A stretch of DNA of 64,000 bases, from the NCBI RefSeq assembly GCF_002091755.1, contig NZ_BDAI01000001.1:124001-188000 (forward strand). The letters are read 5' to 3'. Below, piece by piece: positions 1 to 9,388 of the stretch. The translations under genes and the position numbers were made by a program. The notes beneath the pieces are model-generated. The model was given only the letters and a program-made list of their open reading frames with translations, ran no database searches and was not told the DNA's origin. Each line of letters begins with the position of its first letter. Within the stretch, counting starts at the first letter, position 1. This DNA is from Pseudomonas nitroreducens NBRC 12694. Lineage in GTDB: Bacteria; Pseudomonadota; Gammaproteobacteria; Pseudomonadales; Pseudomonadaceae.

Positions 1-1382
1 GGGTCGCTGCAGATCACCAGCGTGGCGCGGCCGGCGGCACTGGCGCGGATACGTTGGCCAATGTCGCGGCGAGCGCGCACGTCGACGCCCTGGAAGGGTT
101 CGTCGAGGATCAGCACCCGGCCCTGCCCCAGCAGCCAACGGGCAAGAATGACCTTCTGCTGGTTGCCGCCGGAAAGCAGCTCCAGGGGATGTTCCGGGCC
201 CGGCCCCTTGATGCCGAGCGCTTCAATCTGCCCGGCAACCTCGGCGCGCTCGGCGTTGCGGTCGATGAACGCGCAGCGCGAGAAGCGGCGCAGGAACGGC
301 AATGTCATGCTGGCGCGCACCGAGAAGCCCGGCACCCGCGAGTTGCGCGCGCGGTCCTCGGCGGCGAAGAACACCCCGGCGGCGATGGCTTCCCGTGGCG
401 AACGCGGTTGCCAGTCACGGCCATCGATCCGGATCGATCCAGCGTGCTGCCGACGCAGGCCGAACAGCACTTCGGCGATCTCGCTCTTGCCCGCGCCGAG
501 CAGGCCGGTCAGGGCGACCACCTCGCCTTCGTGCAGGTCCAGGTCGAATACCGCGCTGTGCGCATCAAGCTGCCAGTCGCGCAGGGACAGCACCTTCGCG
601 CCGCGCTGCAAAGGCTGCAATTGGACCTCGCCCAGCGCGGCGCCGAGCATGGATTCGACTGCCGCGGCGAGGTCCAGCGGCGACTCGAATTCGCCTACCA
701 GGCGCCCATCACGCAGCACCAGCGCGCGGTCCGCCACGCGTTGCAAGTCCGACAGCCGATGAGAGATGTAGAGGATCGCCACGCCGCGTTCGCGCAAGTG
801 GTCGATGAGATGGAACAGACGCTCGGCCTCGAAGGTCGACAAGGATGCGGTGGGCTCATCGAGGATCAGCAAGCGTGGATTTAGCGCCAGCGCACGGGAC
901 AGGATCACCAGCTGCCGCTCGGCAGTGCCCAGGGTTTCGATGGGCGCCTGCAGCGGCAGGCGCAGCTCCAGCGCGGCAGCAATTTCAGCGGCGCGCTTCA
1001 ACGCTTCGTCTGGGCGGAAAAGGAACGATCCGGTGGCGCCGCAGAGTTCGTCCAGCAGGAGATTCTCCGCGACGCTCAGGCCGGGCACCACGCCCTGCTC
1101 CACCTGCTGGTGCACCGCGACTATGCCGTGGCGGCGGGCGTCCTGGGGCGAGGCGAAACGAACCGGCTCGCCATCGATCAGCAAGTGTCCGGCATCGTGG
1201 CTGTGGGAACCGGCAAGAATCTTCACCAGCGTCGACTTGCCCGCGCCGTTGGCACCGAGCAGGGCAAGCACCTCGCCGGGACGGATTTCCAGGTCCAGGT
1301 CGACCAGCACGCGGTTCTCGACAAAGGACTTGCCGACGCCTTCGAGGCGGAAGAATGCAGCGCAAGCGGGCTGGGCAGACAT
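1..1382 (-). CDS. Sugar-type ABC transporter ATP-binding protein, 3' end cut by window
   Basis: This is the ATPase subunit of a carbohydrate-type ABC importer of the RbsA/MglA/XylG class, with two fused nucleotide-binding domains acting on the cytoplasmic face of the membrane. About 460 codons are visible from an ATG at 1382. Domain 1 has Walker A GANGAGKST (residues about 43-51) and Walker B LLILDEPTASL. Domain 2 has a GLLGAGKSE loop, the signature LSGGNQQKV and Walker B VLILDEPFQGVDV. Family members are about 500 residues, so roughly 40 C-terminal residues lie beyond the left edge. The permease and binding protein are not in the window, so the substrate cannot be called. Sugar or nucleoside/autoinducer-2-like ligands are typical of the class. 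Confidence 0.9.
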   Translation of the reverse strand, partial: MSAQPACAAFFRLEGVGKSFVENRVLVDLDLEIRPGEVLALLGANGAGKSTLVKILAGSHSHDAGHLLIDGEPVRFASPQDARRHGIVAVHQQVEQGVVPGLSVAENLLLDELCGATGSFLFRPDEALKRAAEIAAALELRLPLQAPIETLGTAERQLVILSRALALNPRLLILDEPTASLSTFEAERLFHLIDHLRERGVAILYISHRLSDLQRVADRALVLRDGRLVGEFESPLDLAAAVESMLGAALGEVQLQPLQRGAKVLSLRDWQLDAHSAVFDLDLHEGEVVALTGLLGAGKSEIAEVLFGLRRQHAGSIRIDGRDWQPRSPREAIAAGVFFAAEDRARNSRVPGFSVRASMTLPFLRRFSRCAFIDRNAERAEVAGQIEALGIKGPGPEHPLELLSGGNQQKVILARWLLGQGRVLILDEPFQGVDVRARRDIGQRIRASAAGRATLVICSD

Positions 1383-1435
1383 GGGACTCTCGATAGGACG
1401 CGAAAGAGCGAGAGCGTCATTTCAGAGCTTCGCCG

Positions 1436-1463
1436 TTGGACTGAGTGGCGATTCTTTTATAAT
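1436..1463 (+). promoter_or_regulatory. Candidate sigma-70 promoter upstream of yghU
   Basis: TTGGAC (1436-1441) and TATAAT (1458-1463) are separated by 16 bases and point right, toward the glutathione transferase gene 170 bases away. The region between it and the divergent ABC gene is AT-rich with repeated ATGCAT-like words. The site is called from sequence resemblance only. Confidence 0.35.
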
Positions 1464-1636
1464 CTCAAATCATGCATCAACTTATTTTTAATATCGTTTA
1501 TGCATATGCTAACAACCGCCCGAGCGAGGCGCCGCGCATTGTTCGCCCAGCAACAACAGCCCGAGAAAAACGGCTGACGCGACGCAGATCGGGCGGGTAG
1601 CATCCACGCATTCAACCCACAAGGTGAGCACTCGAG

Positions 1637-2473
1637 ATGGCGAACGATACCTACACTCCCCCCCGCGTCTGGACCTGGGACAAGAGCAACGGCGGCGCCT
1701 TCGCCAGCATCAACCGGCCCGTCGCCGGCCCGACCCACGACAAGCAGTTGCCGCGCGGCAAGCACCCGCTGCAGCTGTATTCGCTGGCCACGCCCAACGG
1801 CGTGAAGGTCACCATCCTGCTCGAGGAACTGCTGGAGCTGGGCGTGACCGAAGCCGAGTACGACGCCTGGCCGATCAGGATCAGCGACGGCGACCAGTTC
1901 GGCAGCGGCTTCGTCGAGATCAACCCGAACTCGAAGATCCCCGCCCTGCTGGACACCAGCGTCGATCCGGAACTGCGCATCTTCGAATCCGGTTCGATCC
2001 TGGTCTACCTCGCGGAGAAGTTCGGCCACTTCCTGCCCAGGGACCTGGCCAAGCGCACCGAGACGCTGAACTGGCTGTTCTGGCAGATGGGCAGCGCGCC
2101 CTTCCTCGGCGGCGGCTTCGGCCACTTCTACGCCTACGCGCCGGAGAAGTACGAGTACCCGATCAACCGCTACGCCATGGAGGTCAAGCGCCAGCTGGAC
2201 GTGCTCGACCGGCAACTGGCCGAAAACCGCTACATCGCCGGCGACGAATACAGCATTGCCGACATGGCGATCTGGCCCTGGTACGGCGCACTGCTGAACA
2301 ACCAGGTGTACGAAGCCGCCGAATTCCTCGACGTGGAAAGCTACACCCACGTGCGCCGCTGGACCGACGAAATCGCCGCACGCCCGGCGGTGCAACGCGG
2401 GCGCCGAGTGAACCGTACCTGGGGCGATGATGCGTTGCCGGAGCGGCACAGTGCGGAGGATTTCAAGCGGTAA
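1637..2473 (+). CDS. yghU: Glutathione S-transferase family protein, YghU type
   Basis: A 278-residue cytoplasmic protein that closely follows the E. coli YghU pattern. It has an extended N-terminus (WTWDKSNGGAFASINRPVAG) ahead of the thioredoxin-like domain, then KHPLQLYSLATPNGVKVTI, and NPNSKIPALLD for the glutathione gamma-glutamyl contact. An all-alpha C-terminal domain follows. YghU proteins bind two glutathiones or glutathione disulfide and have disulfide-bond reductase or peroxidase activity. The ATG at 1637 directly precedes the conserved N-terminus. It stands alone, ends at a strong terminator and is divergent from the ABC ATPase. The family assignment is firm, while the physiological substrate is inferred. 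Confidence 0.93.
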   Translation: MANDTYTPPRVWTWDKSNGGAFASINRPVAGPTHDKQLPRGKHPLQLYSLATPNGVKVTILLEELLELGVTEAEYDAWPIRISDGDQFGSGFVEINPNSKIPALLDTSVDPELRIFESGSILVYLAEKFGHFLPRDLAKRTETLNWLFWQMGSAPFLGGGFGHFYAYAPEKYEYPINRYAMEVKRQLDVLDRQLAENRYIAGDEYSIADMAIWPWYGALLNNQVYEAAEFLDVESYTHVRRWTDEIAARPAVQRGRRVNRTWGDDALPERHSAEDFKR

Positions 2474-2570
2474 CGGGCGCAACGAAGCCTGCTTCTGCGG
2501 TATTCCGCTGCTCATCTGCAGTCGGATGGAGATCGTTGGCAGAATCTGCTCGTGTGCAGCCCGATGCTCT

Positions 2571-2640
2571 TGTAGGAGCGAGCTTGCTCGCCCCCCCAGC
2601 GCCGGCCTTATCGGCGCATCGCGGAGAAGCTCCGCTCCTA
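2571..2640. repeat. Pair of inverted REP elements (REPIN-like)
   Basis: A Pseudomonas REP core, TGTAGGAGCGAGCTTGCTCGC (2571-2591), faces an inverted relative at 2621-2640 that reads TAGGAGCGGAGCTTCTCCGC on the minus strand. The GGAGC...GCTCG/GCTCC palindromes and intergenic position after yghU are typical. Such doublets are non-autonomous elements mobilised by RAYT transposases. Confidence 0.8.
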
Positions 2641-2651
2641 AGAAAAGCAAA

Positions 2652-2683
2652 AGCGGAGCCTCGCTGGAGGCTCCGCTTTTTTT
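2652..2683. terminator. Rho-independent terminator between convergent yghU and ycaC
   Basis: An 11-bp perfect stem (AGCGGAGCCTC / GAGGCTCCGCT) with a GCTG loop is followed by a run of seven T. On the opposite side the A-rich AAAAGCAAA serves as a weaker U-tract for the leftward gene. It can serve both converging genes. Confidence 0.88.
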
Positions 2684-2696
2684 ATTGCGGGGAAGG

Positions 2697-3326
2697 TTAT
2701 TTGCCAGCAGTCAGCGTGCTGTAGGCAGTGATCAGGTTCCGATAATCCGGAATGTGGTTGGAGCACAGCGCCGCCAGCCCTTCGATATCGTTGCGCCAGT
2801 CGCGGTGCAGCTCACAGGCCACGCCGAACCAGGTCATCAGCTGCGCACCGGCCGCTTCCATCCGGCGCCAGGCGGCGTCGCGGGTCATCTCGTTGAAGGT
2901 GCCGGAGGCATCCGCCACCACGAACACGTCGAAGCCTTCCGCCAGGGCCGACAGCGCCGGGAACGCCACGCAGACCTCGGTCACCACGCCGGCGATGATC
3001 AGTTGCTTCTTGCCGGTGGCCTTCACTGCTTTCACGAAGTCCTCGTTGTCCCAGGCGTTGATCTGGCCAGGGCGGGCAATGTACGGCGCATCGGGGAACT
3101 GCGCTTTCAGCTCGGGAACCAGCGGGCCGTTGGGGCCGGTTTCGAAGCTGGTGGTGAGGATGGTCGGCAGGTTGAAGAACTTCGCCAGGTCGCCCAGCGC
3201 CAGCACGTTGTTCTTGAACTTGTCCGGATCGATGTCGCGGACCAGCGAGAGCAGACCGGCCTGGTGGTCGACCAGCAGGACGGCGGCGTTGTCTTTGTCC
3301 AGGCGGTTGTAGGTAGCGTTGGTCAT
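2697..3326 (-). CDS. ycaC: YcaC-family isochorismatase-like hydrolase
   Basis: A 209-residue cysteine hydrolase of the isochorismatase superfamily, the same length class as E. coli and P. aeruginosa YcaC (about 208). The catalytic triad is visible: Asp20 in LLVDHQAG, Lys in KATGKKQLI and nucleophile Cys119 in GVVTEVCVAFP. YcaC proteins form octameric rings stacked in pairs. Their true substrate is unknown, and amide or nitrile-like substrates have been proposed. A gene for a small AraC-type regulator lies upstream on the same strand across a 188-base gap, which suggests possible local control. The family call is very secure and the function is open. Confidence 0.92.
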   Translation of the reverse strand: MTNATYNRLDKDNAAVLLVDHQAGLLSLVRDIDPDKFKNNVLALGDLAKFFNLPTILTTSFETGPNGPLVPELKAQFPDAPYIARPGQINAWDNEDFVKAVKATGKKQLIIAGVVTEVCVAFPALSALAEGFDVFVVADASGTFNEMTRDAAWRRMEAAGAQLMTWFGVACELHRDWRNDIEGLAALCSNHIPDYRNLITAYSTLTAGK

Positions 3327-3514
3327 GGTGAAATCCTCGATTTGCTTTCAGTGGGTGCCGGCGCTGCCGGAAAGGGTTTGGACTCGTTTTGCAGTGCGTC
3401 ACTGCATGGAACAAAGATTAATTTCGACACCCTTGATCCACTAGACGGCAAAAATTGCCTCTAGCGTTCCATTTACAGAACGACAAACACATGGAGCACC
3501 GCTGGGCGCTCGGG

Positions 3515-3925
3515 CTAGCCCGCGTGCCGCCAGGTCGAACGGTGTTCCTCATGGAAGAACTGGCGCTGCCAGCTCAAGGGCGTAACGCCTTCGATGCGGT
3601 AGAAAATCCGGCAGAAATGCGCCTGGTCGCAGAAGCCACACTGCAGGCCGATCTCCGCCAGCGGGAAGGACGATTCGCGCATCAGTTGCTTGGCCTTCTC
3701 CACCCGCAGGATGCGCATCCACGCCTGGGGCGAGTGACCCGTGGCGACCTTGAACTTGCGGGTGAAATCGCTGCGCGACAGGGCGCAGGCGGCGGCCAGG
3801 TCGCTCACCGCGATGCCGCTGTCCAGATGCTTGAGCAGCAAGTCTTGGGCGCGCTCGCGCTGCCAGGGCGCAAGATCACGCTTTGGCGCGTCCACTGGCA
3901 TCTGGCCGATCAGTCTCTGAAGCAT
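3515..3925 (-). CDS. Short AraC-family transcriptional regulator
   Basis: A 136-residue protein that is almost only the AraC/XylS DNA-binding domain. The first helix-turn-helix is around IAVSDLAAACALSRSDFTRKF (start of motif near residue 37). The second is around PLAEIGLQCGFCDQAHFCRIF, ending in the typical GVTPLSWQRQ tail. No separate ligand-binding domain is present. Small AraC proteins of this kind often act like MarA/SoxS without direct effector binding, though here that is inference. It lies upstream of ycaC on the same strand and faces away from the large ATPase regulator gene. Confidence 0.85.
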   Translation of the reverse strand: MLQRLIGQMPVDAPKRDLAPWQRERAQDLLLKHLDSGIAVSDLAAACALSRSDFTRKFKVATGHSPQAWMRILRVEKAKQLMRESSFPLAEIGLQCGFCDQAHFCRIFYRIEGVTPLSWQRQFFHEEHRSTWRHAG

Positions 3926-4390
3926 GCTGGTCCCTCCCCTGCGGTCTGCTGGCCATTTTTTGTGGGCGAAGGGGTGGCGGCGAGTTAAAGCTGGTTAAAC
4001 GGCATTAACCCGAGGGAGAGAAAAGGCGGCGCACCGAAGACCGGGAAGCGGATTTTCCATTGCCCGCGTCGTCACTTGCGATCATCGCGACAGCTCCCGA
4101 CTGACACCCGCCAAGCCTTGCCCGGCCAGGCCTGCGAGGCAGAGCAGCCAGCAGCGCAGGACACCCGGAAGGCAATGTCGAGGTGAACGCGGCGTTAATC
4201 GTTATTAGGCAGAATGTCCGGATCAGGCTCGCCGACACAGGATGGCCCAACGCCGAGCCGTCGTTTACCCTGAGTGTCATTCACAAAAAGAATGGCCAAT
4301 CGACCGCAGAGTCGATGGACCTGCGCCACCAGGGCCAGCACCTGGGCCGGCGCGAAACCTGCCCCAGCGTGCGAAAGCGACGACCAGACG
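3926..4390. other. Intergenic region between divergent regulators
   Basis: About 465 bases hold the control regions of the leftward AraC gene and the rightward winged-helix ATPase gene. Reading frames open on both strands here do not resemble proteins and lack good ribosome sites. No convincing promoter, repeat or RNA gene was seen. Confidence 0.5.
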
Positions 4391-7177
4391 ATGACTCCCG
4401 AGCCCGTGGCGACGGTCGAAACCGTGCTTCATTTCGGCCCCTACCAGATATTCCCCACCTCACGCATGATCCTCGAGGCCGGCCGTCCGCTGCGCCTGGG
4501 CCAGCGTGCACTGGACATCCTTTTGGCGCTGCTGGAGCGCGACGGCCAGGTGGTGAGCAAGGGCGAACTGCTGGCCCGCGCCTGGCCCGGCCAGGACATC
4601 GACGAAGGCAACCTGCGGGTGCACATGGCCGCCCTGCGCAAAGCCCTGGGCGATGGCCAGAATGGCCGGCGCTTCATCGTCACGGTGGCATTGCGTGGCT
4701 ACAGCTTCGTCGAGCCGCTGACCGCTTCGACGCAATCCACGCCGGCCCACGACCCGGGGGCCGCGGCGAACCACAATCTGCCGCCGCGGCGCAATCGCCT
4801 GCTGGGGCGCGAAACGGAGCTGGAGCGCCTGGTTGCCGAACTGCCGCAACGCCGCTGCATCAGCCTGGTGGGCAGCGGCGGGATCGGCAAGACCAGCCTC
4901 GCCCTGCAGGCCGCCGAGCGTTTCATCGGCCAGTACCGCCACGGCATCCGCATGCTCGACCTGACCCCGTTGCAGGACGCGCGGCCGTTGAACAGCACCC
5001 TCGCCAGTGCCCTGGGCATTCCGGGACTGGCAGGCGAATCGTTGGAACAGATCTGCACCCAGGTCGCCGACCGGCAGATGCTGCTGCTCATCGACAACTG
5101 CGAGCATCTGATCGAAGCCGCCGCGCATCTGGTGGAGTGCCTGCTGCGCCATGCGCCGCAGATGCATATCCTCGCCACCAGCCGCGAAAGCCTGCGCGCC
5201 ACCGGCGAGCACATCCAGCCGCTGCGGCCGCTGGCTTGCCCGCCAGCACGGCTCGGCAGCATCGAGGACGCCCTCGCCTACCCGGCAGTGGCGCTGCTCA
5301 TCGAGCGGGCGAAGGAGACCCACGAAGAGTTCGAATTCCGCCCCGAGGACCTGCCGCGGGTCGGCGAAATCTGCCGGCGCCTGGAGGGCATTCCGCTGGC
5401 GCTGGAACTCGCCGCCGGGCACCTGGGCCAGGCCGACGGCAGCATCGATGCGTTGTTGCAGGGTGGCTACCTCGACCTGCCGCTGCAATCCGATCGCCAC
5501 CAACACCTGCGCGCGATGCTCGACTGGAGTTACGCGCTGCTGCGTCCCGCGGAGCAATCCTGCCTGCGGCGCCTCAGCGTCTTTCGCGGCAGCTTCACGC
5601 TGGACTCCGTCGCCGCGGCCCTCGGCCAACCGGCGGACCTGGGCACGGCCTTCCTGCTGGTGAATCACCTGACGGCCAAGTCGCTGCTGAGCACCGAGGT
5701 TCGCGGCGACGAAGTCACCTACCGACTGCTCGAACCAACCCGTCTTTATGCGCTGGAAAAACTCCAGGCCACCGGCGAACTCCACGAAGCCCGGGAGCGT
5801 CATCTGGAACTCTGCGAGCGCGCGATGCAGGCCGCGCAGGATGAGTGGGAACGGTCGGCGTCCCAGGGCTGGCTGCAACGCCACGCGCCATGGCTCGCCG
5901 ATGTTCGCGCCGCGCTCGACTGGGGCCTGCACGCCGAGGTCCGGCACACCCTGGCGATCCATCTCGCGGCCTGTTCGTCACCGCTGTGGCAGGAGCTGTC
6001 GCTGCTGCACGAGTACGGCCCCTACGTGAGCGCCGCACTGGGCCTGCTCGGCGCACAATCCGCTGCATCGCTGGAGCTGGCCATGCGCCTGGAGCTGGCG
6101 TTGGGCAACACCACCTATCACGACGTGCGCAACAGCCAGGCGAACGAGGCCTTCCAGAACGCGCGGTTCCTCGCCCAGCAGATCGGTGACCGCCCTGGCG
6201 AGCTCACCGCGCTGTCGGGTGGCCTGGCGGTGCTGCTGTGGGCCGGCCAGTACCAGTTGGCGGCCGAGCATAGCCAGCACTTCGACCGCCTGAGCAGTGG
6301 CCAGGGCGAGATACTCGCCACCAGCGCACTGCGCCTGAAGGTACTGGCGCTGCATTACTCGGGGAATCAGGTACTGGCCCAGTCCGTCGGCGACGACGTA
6401 CTTGAGCGCCTGGAACAACAGCGACAGGCGAACCGCTTCGCACCATGCCTGGGCGTGCAATACGACCAGCAGGTCGCTTCCCTGGCCACCCAGGCTCGCA
6501 CGCTCTGGCTGCGCGGCCTGCCGGAACAGGCGGAGCGTATGGCAGCGCAGGCCATCGAACTGGCCTGCGAAATCGACCACAGCGCCTCCATCGCCTACAG
6601 CCTCGCTGCGGCCGGTTGCGTCATCGCTTTCTATAACGGCGAACTCGACAAGGCTCGTCAACGCGTGCGGCAGATGGTCGAGGTCGCCGAGCGCCACCGC
6701 GTTCCGCTGTTCACCGACTGGGCGCGGCACTATGCTTGGGCCATGCGCTTCGAGGACTCACCCGGCGCCCCCGCGGTCGGCCTGGTGCGCGACATCGTGC
6801 AAACCCTCGGCGGCCGTCCCCTGCCCGCAGACCCGGCCCAGTTGATGCGTGCAAGAACCGGCGCAGCAGGTTGGTGTGCGCCGGAAATCCTGCGCAATGA
6901 AGCCGTTGCCCTGCTCGAGCGCGACGACCGCGAATCCCTGCTCGGCGCGGAAACCCTGCTGACCCGCGCCCTGGCACTGGCCCAGGAACAAGGTGCGCTG
7001 GCCTGGGAACTGCGCTCGGCCACCTGCCTGGCGGGGCTGTGGCACACGCAGGGCCGATCGGAAGCCGCGCGGCAACTGCTGCAGCCGGTCTACCGTCGCT
7101 TCACCGAAGGCTTCGACTCGCCCGATCAGCAACGGGCGCGGCGCTGCCTCGAGCTGTGTGACTCCGCCGGCAACTGA
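4391..7177 (+). CDS. Winged-helix (OmpR/PhoB-type) regulator fused to STAND-like ATPase
   Basis: A 928-residue cytoplasmic transcription factor from the ATG at 4391. The frame stays open further upstream, but that part is not protein-like. Residues about 12-110 form a C-terminal-response-regulator type winged helix (LRLGQRALDILLALLE, then LRGYSFVEPL). A P-loop ATPase follows with Walker A GSGGIGKTS (about 161-169) and a Walker B-like MLLLIDNCEH. The rest is a helical repeat region of TPR type. This architecture is common in Pseudomonas and Burkholderia as large LuxR/AfsR-like regulators, which are normally activated by an unknown ligand. It could regulate the downstream sulfatase, but no direct evidence shows it. 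Confidence 0.85.
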   Translation: MTPEPVATVETVLHFGPYQIFPTSRMILEAGRPLRLGQRALDILLALLERDGQVVSKGELLARAWPGQDIDEGNLRVHMAALRKALGDGQNGRRFIVTVALRGYSFVEPLTASTQSTPAHDPGAAANHNLPPRRNRLLGRETELERLVAELPQRRCISLVGSGGIGKTSLALQAAERFIGQYRHGIRMLDLTPLQDARPLNSTLASALGIPGLAGESLEQICTQVADRQMLLLIDNCEHLIEAAAHLVECLLRHAPQMHILATSRESLRATGEHIQPLRPLACPPARLGSIEDALAYPAVALLIERAKETHEEFEFRPEDLPRVGEICRRLEGIPLALELAAGHLGQADGSIDALLQGGYLDLPLQSDRHQHLRAMLDWSYALLRPAEQSCLRRLSVFRGSFTLDSVAAALGQPADLGTAFLLVNHLTAKSLLSTEVRGDEVTYRLLEPTRLYALEKLQATGELHEARERHLELCERAMQAAQDEWERSASQGWLQRHAPWLADVRAALDWGLHAEVRHTLAIHLAACSSPLWQELSLLHEYGPYVSAALGLLGAQSAASLELAMRLELALGNTTYHDVRNSQANEAFQNARFLAQQIGDRPGELTALSGGLAVLLWAGQYQLAAEHSQHFDRLSSGQGEILATSALRLKVLALHYSGNQVLAQSVGDDVLERLEQQRQANRFAPCLGVQYDQQVASLATQARTLWLRGLPEQAERMAAQAIELACEIDHSASIAYSLAAAGCVIAFYNGELDKARQRVRQMVEVAERHRVPLFTDWARHYAWAMRFEDSPGAPAVGLVRDIVQTLGGRPLPADPAQLMRARTGAAGWCAPEILRNEAVALLERDDRESLLGAETLLTRALALAQEQGALAWELRSATCLAGLWHTQGRSEAARQLLQPVYRRFTEGFDSPDQQRARRCLELCDSAGN

Positions 7178-7461
7178 CTGATCCCCCTTCCCAAGCCCGG
7201 CGCCCCGGAAAGCCGCCTGTGCGGGCAGTCATGTTCGATGCCGATAAGGCATGAAAAGTATTCGCCGAAGGCAATGGCGCGTTCTCACAAGGGCGTCCTT
7301 AATGGGCGCTCTTATCGCTTGAAGGCATCGATATCTTCCTGGATATGCCGGAAAAGGAGCTTCCCCAGGCTGCACTCAAGCCAGGGAAACAGGCTGCGAA
7401 GCGCCCATCGCGCGCAGCTGCCAGCCCTCACGATGCACCGCACCACCTGCCTGAGACGACC

Positions 7462-9135
7462 ATGAGCAAACGCCCGAACTTCCTGCTGATCGTTGCCGAC
7501 GACCTGGGTTTCTCCGACCTTGGCGCCTTCGGCGGCGAGATCGACACACCGAACCTCGATGCCCTGGCCACGGCTGGCCTGCGTTTCACCGATTTCCATG
7601 CAGCGTCTGCCTGCTCGCCGACCCGCGCCATGCTGTTGACCGGCACCGACCATCATCTCGCCGGCATCGGAGCGATGGCCGAATTCAGCGACGAGACCAT
7701 CCGCCGCAACCCCGGCTACGAAGGCCACCTCAACCGGCGCGTGGTGACCCTCGCCGAGCTGTTGCGCGACGCCGGCTACCACACGCTGATCTCCGGCAAA
7801 TGGCATCTGGGCCGTACGGCGGAGACCTCGGCGGCGGCACGCGGTTTCGAGCGTTCGTTCATCCTGGAAGGGGCCGCACACAACCACTACGGCTGGTCGC
7901 CCGACGTGGTGCCACACAAGATGCCGCGCCTGCTGCATGCGGTGGAAGGCACTTACCGCGATGGCCTCGACCCGGTAAGCGAACTGCCGAAGGATTTCTA
8001 TTCCTCCGATGCCTTCACCGACCGCCTGCTCGACTACCTGGACGAGCGCCCGACGGACGATGGACGGCCCTTCTTCGCCTACCTGCCCTTTTCCGCCCCG
8101 CACTTCCCATTACAGGCGCCGGACGAGCTGATCAGCAAGTACAAGGGGCGCTACGACGGCGGTCCCGATGTGCTGCGCGAACAGCGTCTGGCGCGGCTGA
8201 AGGAGCTGGGGTTGATCGCCGAAGACGTTGAAGCCCACCCGGTAGTAGCCGACACACCGAACTGGCACGAACTGGATGACGCAGGCAGGCAACAGTCGGC
8301 CCGCGCCATGGAGGTCTATGCCGCCATGGTCGATCGCCTGGACTGGAACGTCGGCCGGGTCATCGAGCACCTGCGCACCAGCGGCGAACTGGACAACACA
8401 GTGATCGTGTTCCTCTCCGACAACGGCGCCGAAGGTGCAGCGCTCGAAGCCCTGCCCATCGTCGGCAAGCGCGCCCAGCGCTTCATCGCCAAGCATTACG
8501 ACAATCGCCTGGAGAACGTGGGCCGCGCCAACTCCTATGTCTGGTATGGTCCACGCTGGGCCCAGGCGGCCACCGCCCCCTCGCGCCAATTCAAACTCTT
8601 CACCAGTCAGGGCGGCATCCGCGTTCCAGCCTTCATCACCTGGCCCGGGCTGCATCTGCAGGGAACCATCAGCCATGCCTTCGCCACGGTGATGGACATC
8701 GTGCCGACCCTCCTGGAACTGGCCGACACGCGCCATCCGGGCCCCCACTACCAGGGCCGCGAGGTGTTGCCGATCCGTGGCCGTTCGCTGCTGGCGTACC
8801 TTCAGGGACAAGAAACCGAGCCGCACGCGCAAGACGAAACCACCGGCTGGGAGCTGTTCCGCGCTCGTGCCATCCGCCAGGGCCGCTGGAAGGCGCTGTA
8901 TATTCCCAAGCCTGACGGTCCGGGGCGCTGGCAGCTCTACGACCTCGCGCGCGATCCCGGCGAAATCCACGACCTGGCGGAGCGGGAGCCGGAGCGCCTG
9001 CGCGCTCTGGTGGAGCAATGGCAGCGCTATGTCGACGAAACCGGTGTGCTCGACTTCAGCTTCGCCGGCCGCCTGTTCCGTGAGCTGGCGCGAGGTCTGC
9101 TGCGCGTCTTTACGCGACAGCCAAGAACATTGTGA
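7462..9135 (+). CDS. atsA: Arylsulfatase, AtsA type
   Basis: A 557-residue sulfatase closely resembling P. aeruginosa AtsA, which hydrolyses aryl sulfate esters to a phenol and sulfate. The sulfatase signature CSPTRAMLLTG begins at Cys51, the residue converted to formylglycine. Metal ligands sit in VADDLG (Asp13, Asp14), and GKWHLG and the late SDNGAEG carry further active-site residues. There is no signal peptide, as in AtsA. The ATG at 7462 fits the conserved MSKRPNFLL start; an upstream ATG in frame adds unlikely sequence. The C-terminus has roughly 20 extra residues, rich in Arg, beyond the AtsA pattern. In Pseudomonas these enzymes serve sulfur scavenging when sulfate is scarce. Confidence 0.93.
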   Translation: MSKRPNFLLIVADDLGFSDLGAFGGEIDTPNLDALATAGLRFTDFHAASACSPTRAMLLTGTDHHLAGIGAMAEFSDETIRRNPGYEGHLNRRVVTLAELLRDAGYHTLISGKWHLGRTAETSAAARGFERSFILEGAAHNHYGWSPDVVPHKMPRLLHAVEGTYRDGLDPVSELPKDFYSSDAFTDRLLDYLDERPTDDGRPFFAYLPFSAPHFPLQAPDELISKYKGRYDGGPDVLREQRLARLKELGLIAEDVEAHPVVADTPNWHELDDAGRQQSARAMEVYAAMVDRLDWNVGRVIEHLRTSGELDNTVIVFLSDNGAEGAALEALPIVGKRAQRFIAKHYDNRLENVGRANSYVWYGPRWAQAATAPSRQFKLFTSQGGIRVPAFITWPGLHLQGTISHAFATVMDIVPTLLELADTRHPGPHYQGREVLPIRGRSLLAYLQGQETEPHAQDETTGWELFRARAIRQGRWKALYIPKPDGPGRWQLYDLARDPGEIHDLAEREPERLRALVEQWQRYVDETGVLDFSFAGRLFRELARGLLRVFTRQPRTL

Positions 9136-9388
9136 GCACCGGCGATACCGGCGGTTTTCCGGGACCACGGCGCACGCCCCTGCGCCGCAACCCGCCAGGC
9201 ATATTTTCCATGCTGAAAACGCATCGTCGTGGTCACAACCCGCAACGGCCTCCACTTAGGCATTTCAGTTATTTAAATAATAAAAATAATTCCTTCATGA
9301 GCTAAAAAATGCTTGCCATCATGGCGCTCCCTCCGTCGCAAACGACTGTCGCAGAGCGGCGCGGGCCTTTACCCAGGGAGTAGCGCAC

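Noticed and set aside
1457..2650. Minus-strand frame of 397 codons over yghU
   Set aside because: Antisense to a clear glutathione transferase gene and running through the terminator and REP elements.
4005..4280. 91-codon minus-strand frame between the two regulators
   Set aside because: No ribosome site and no protein-like pattern; sits in the divergent control region.
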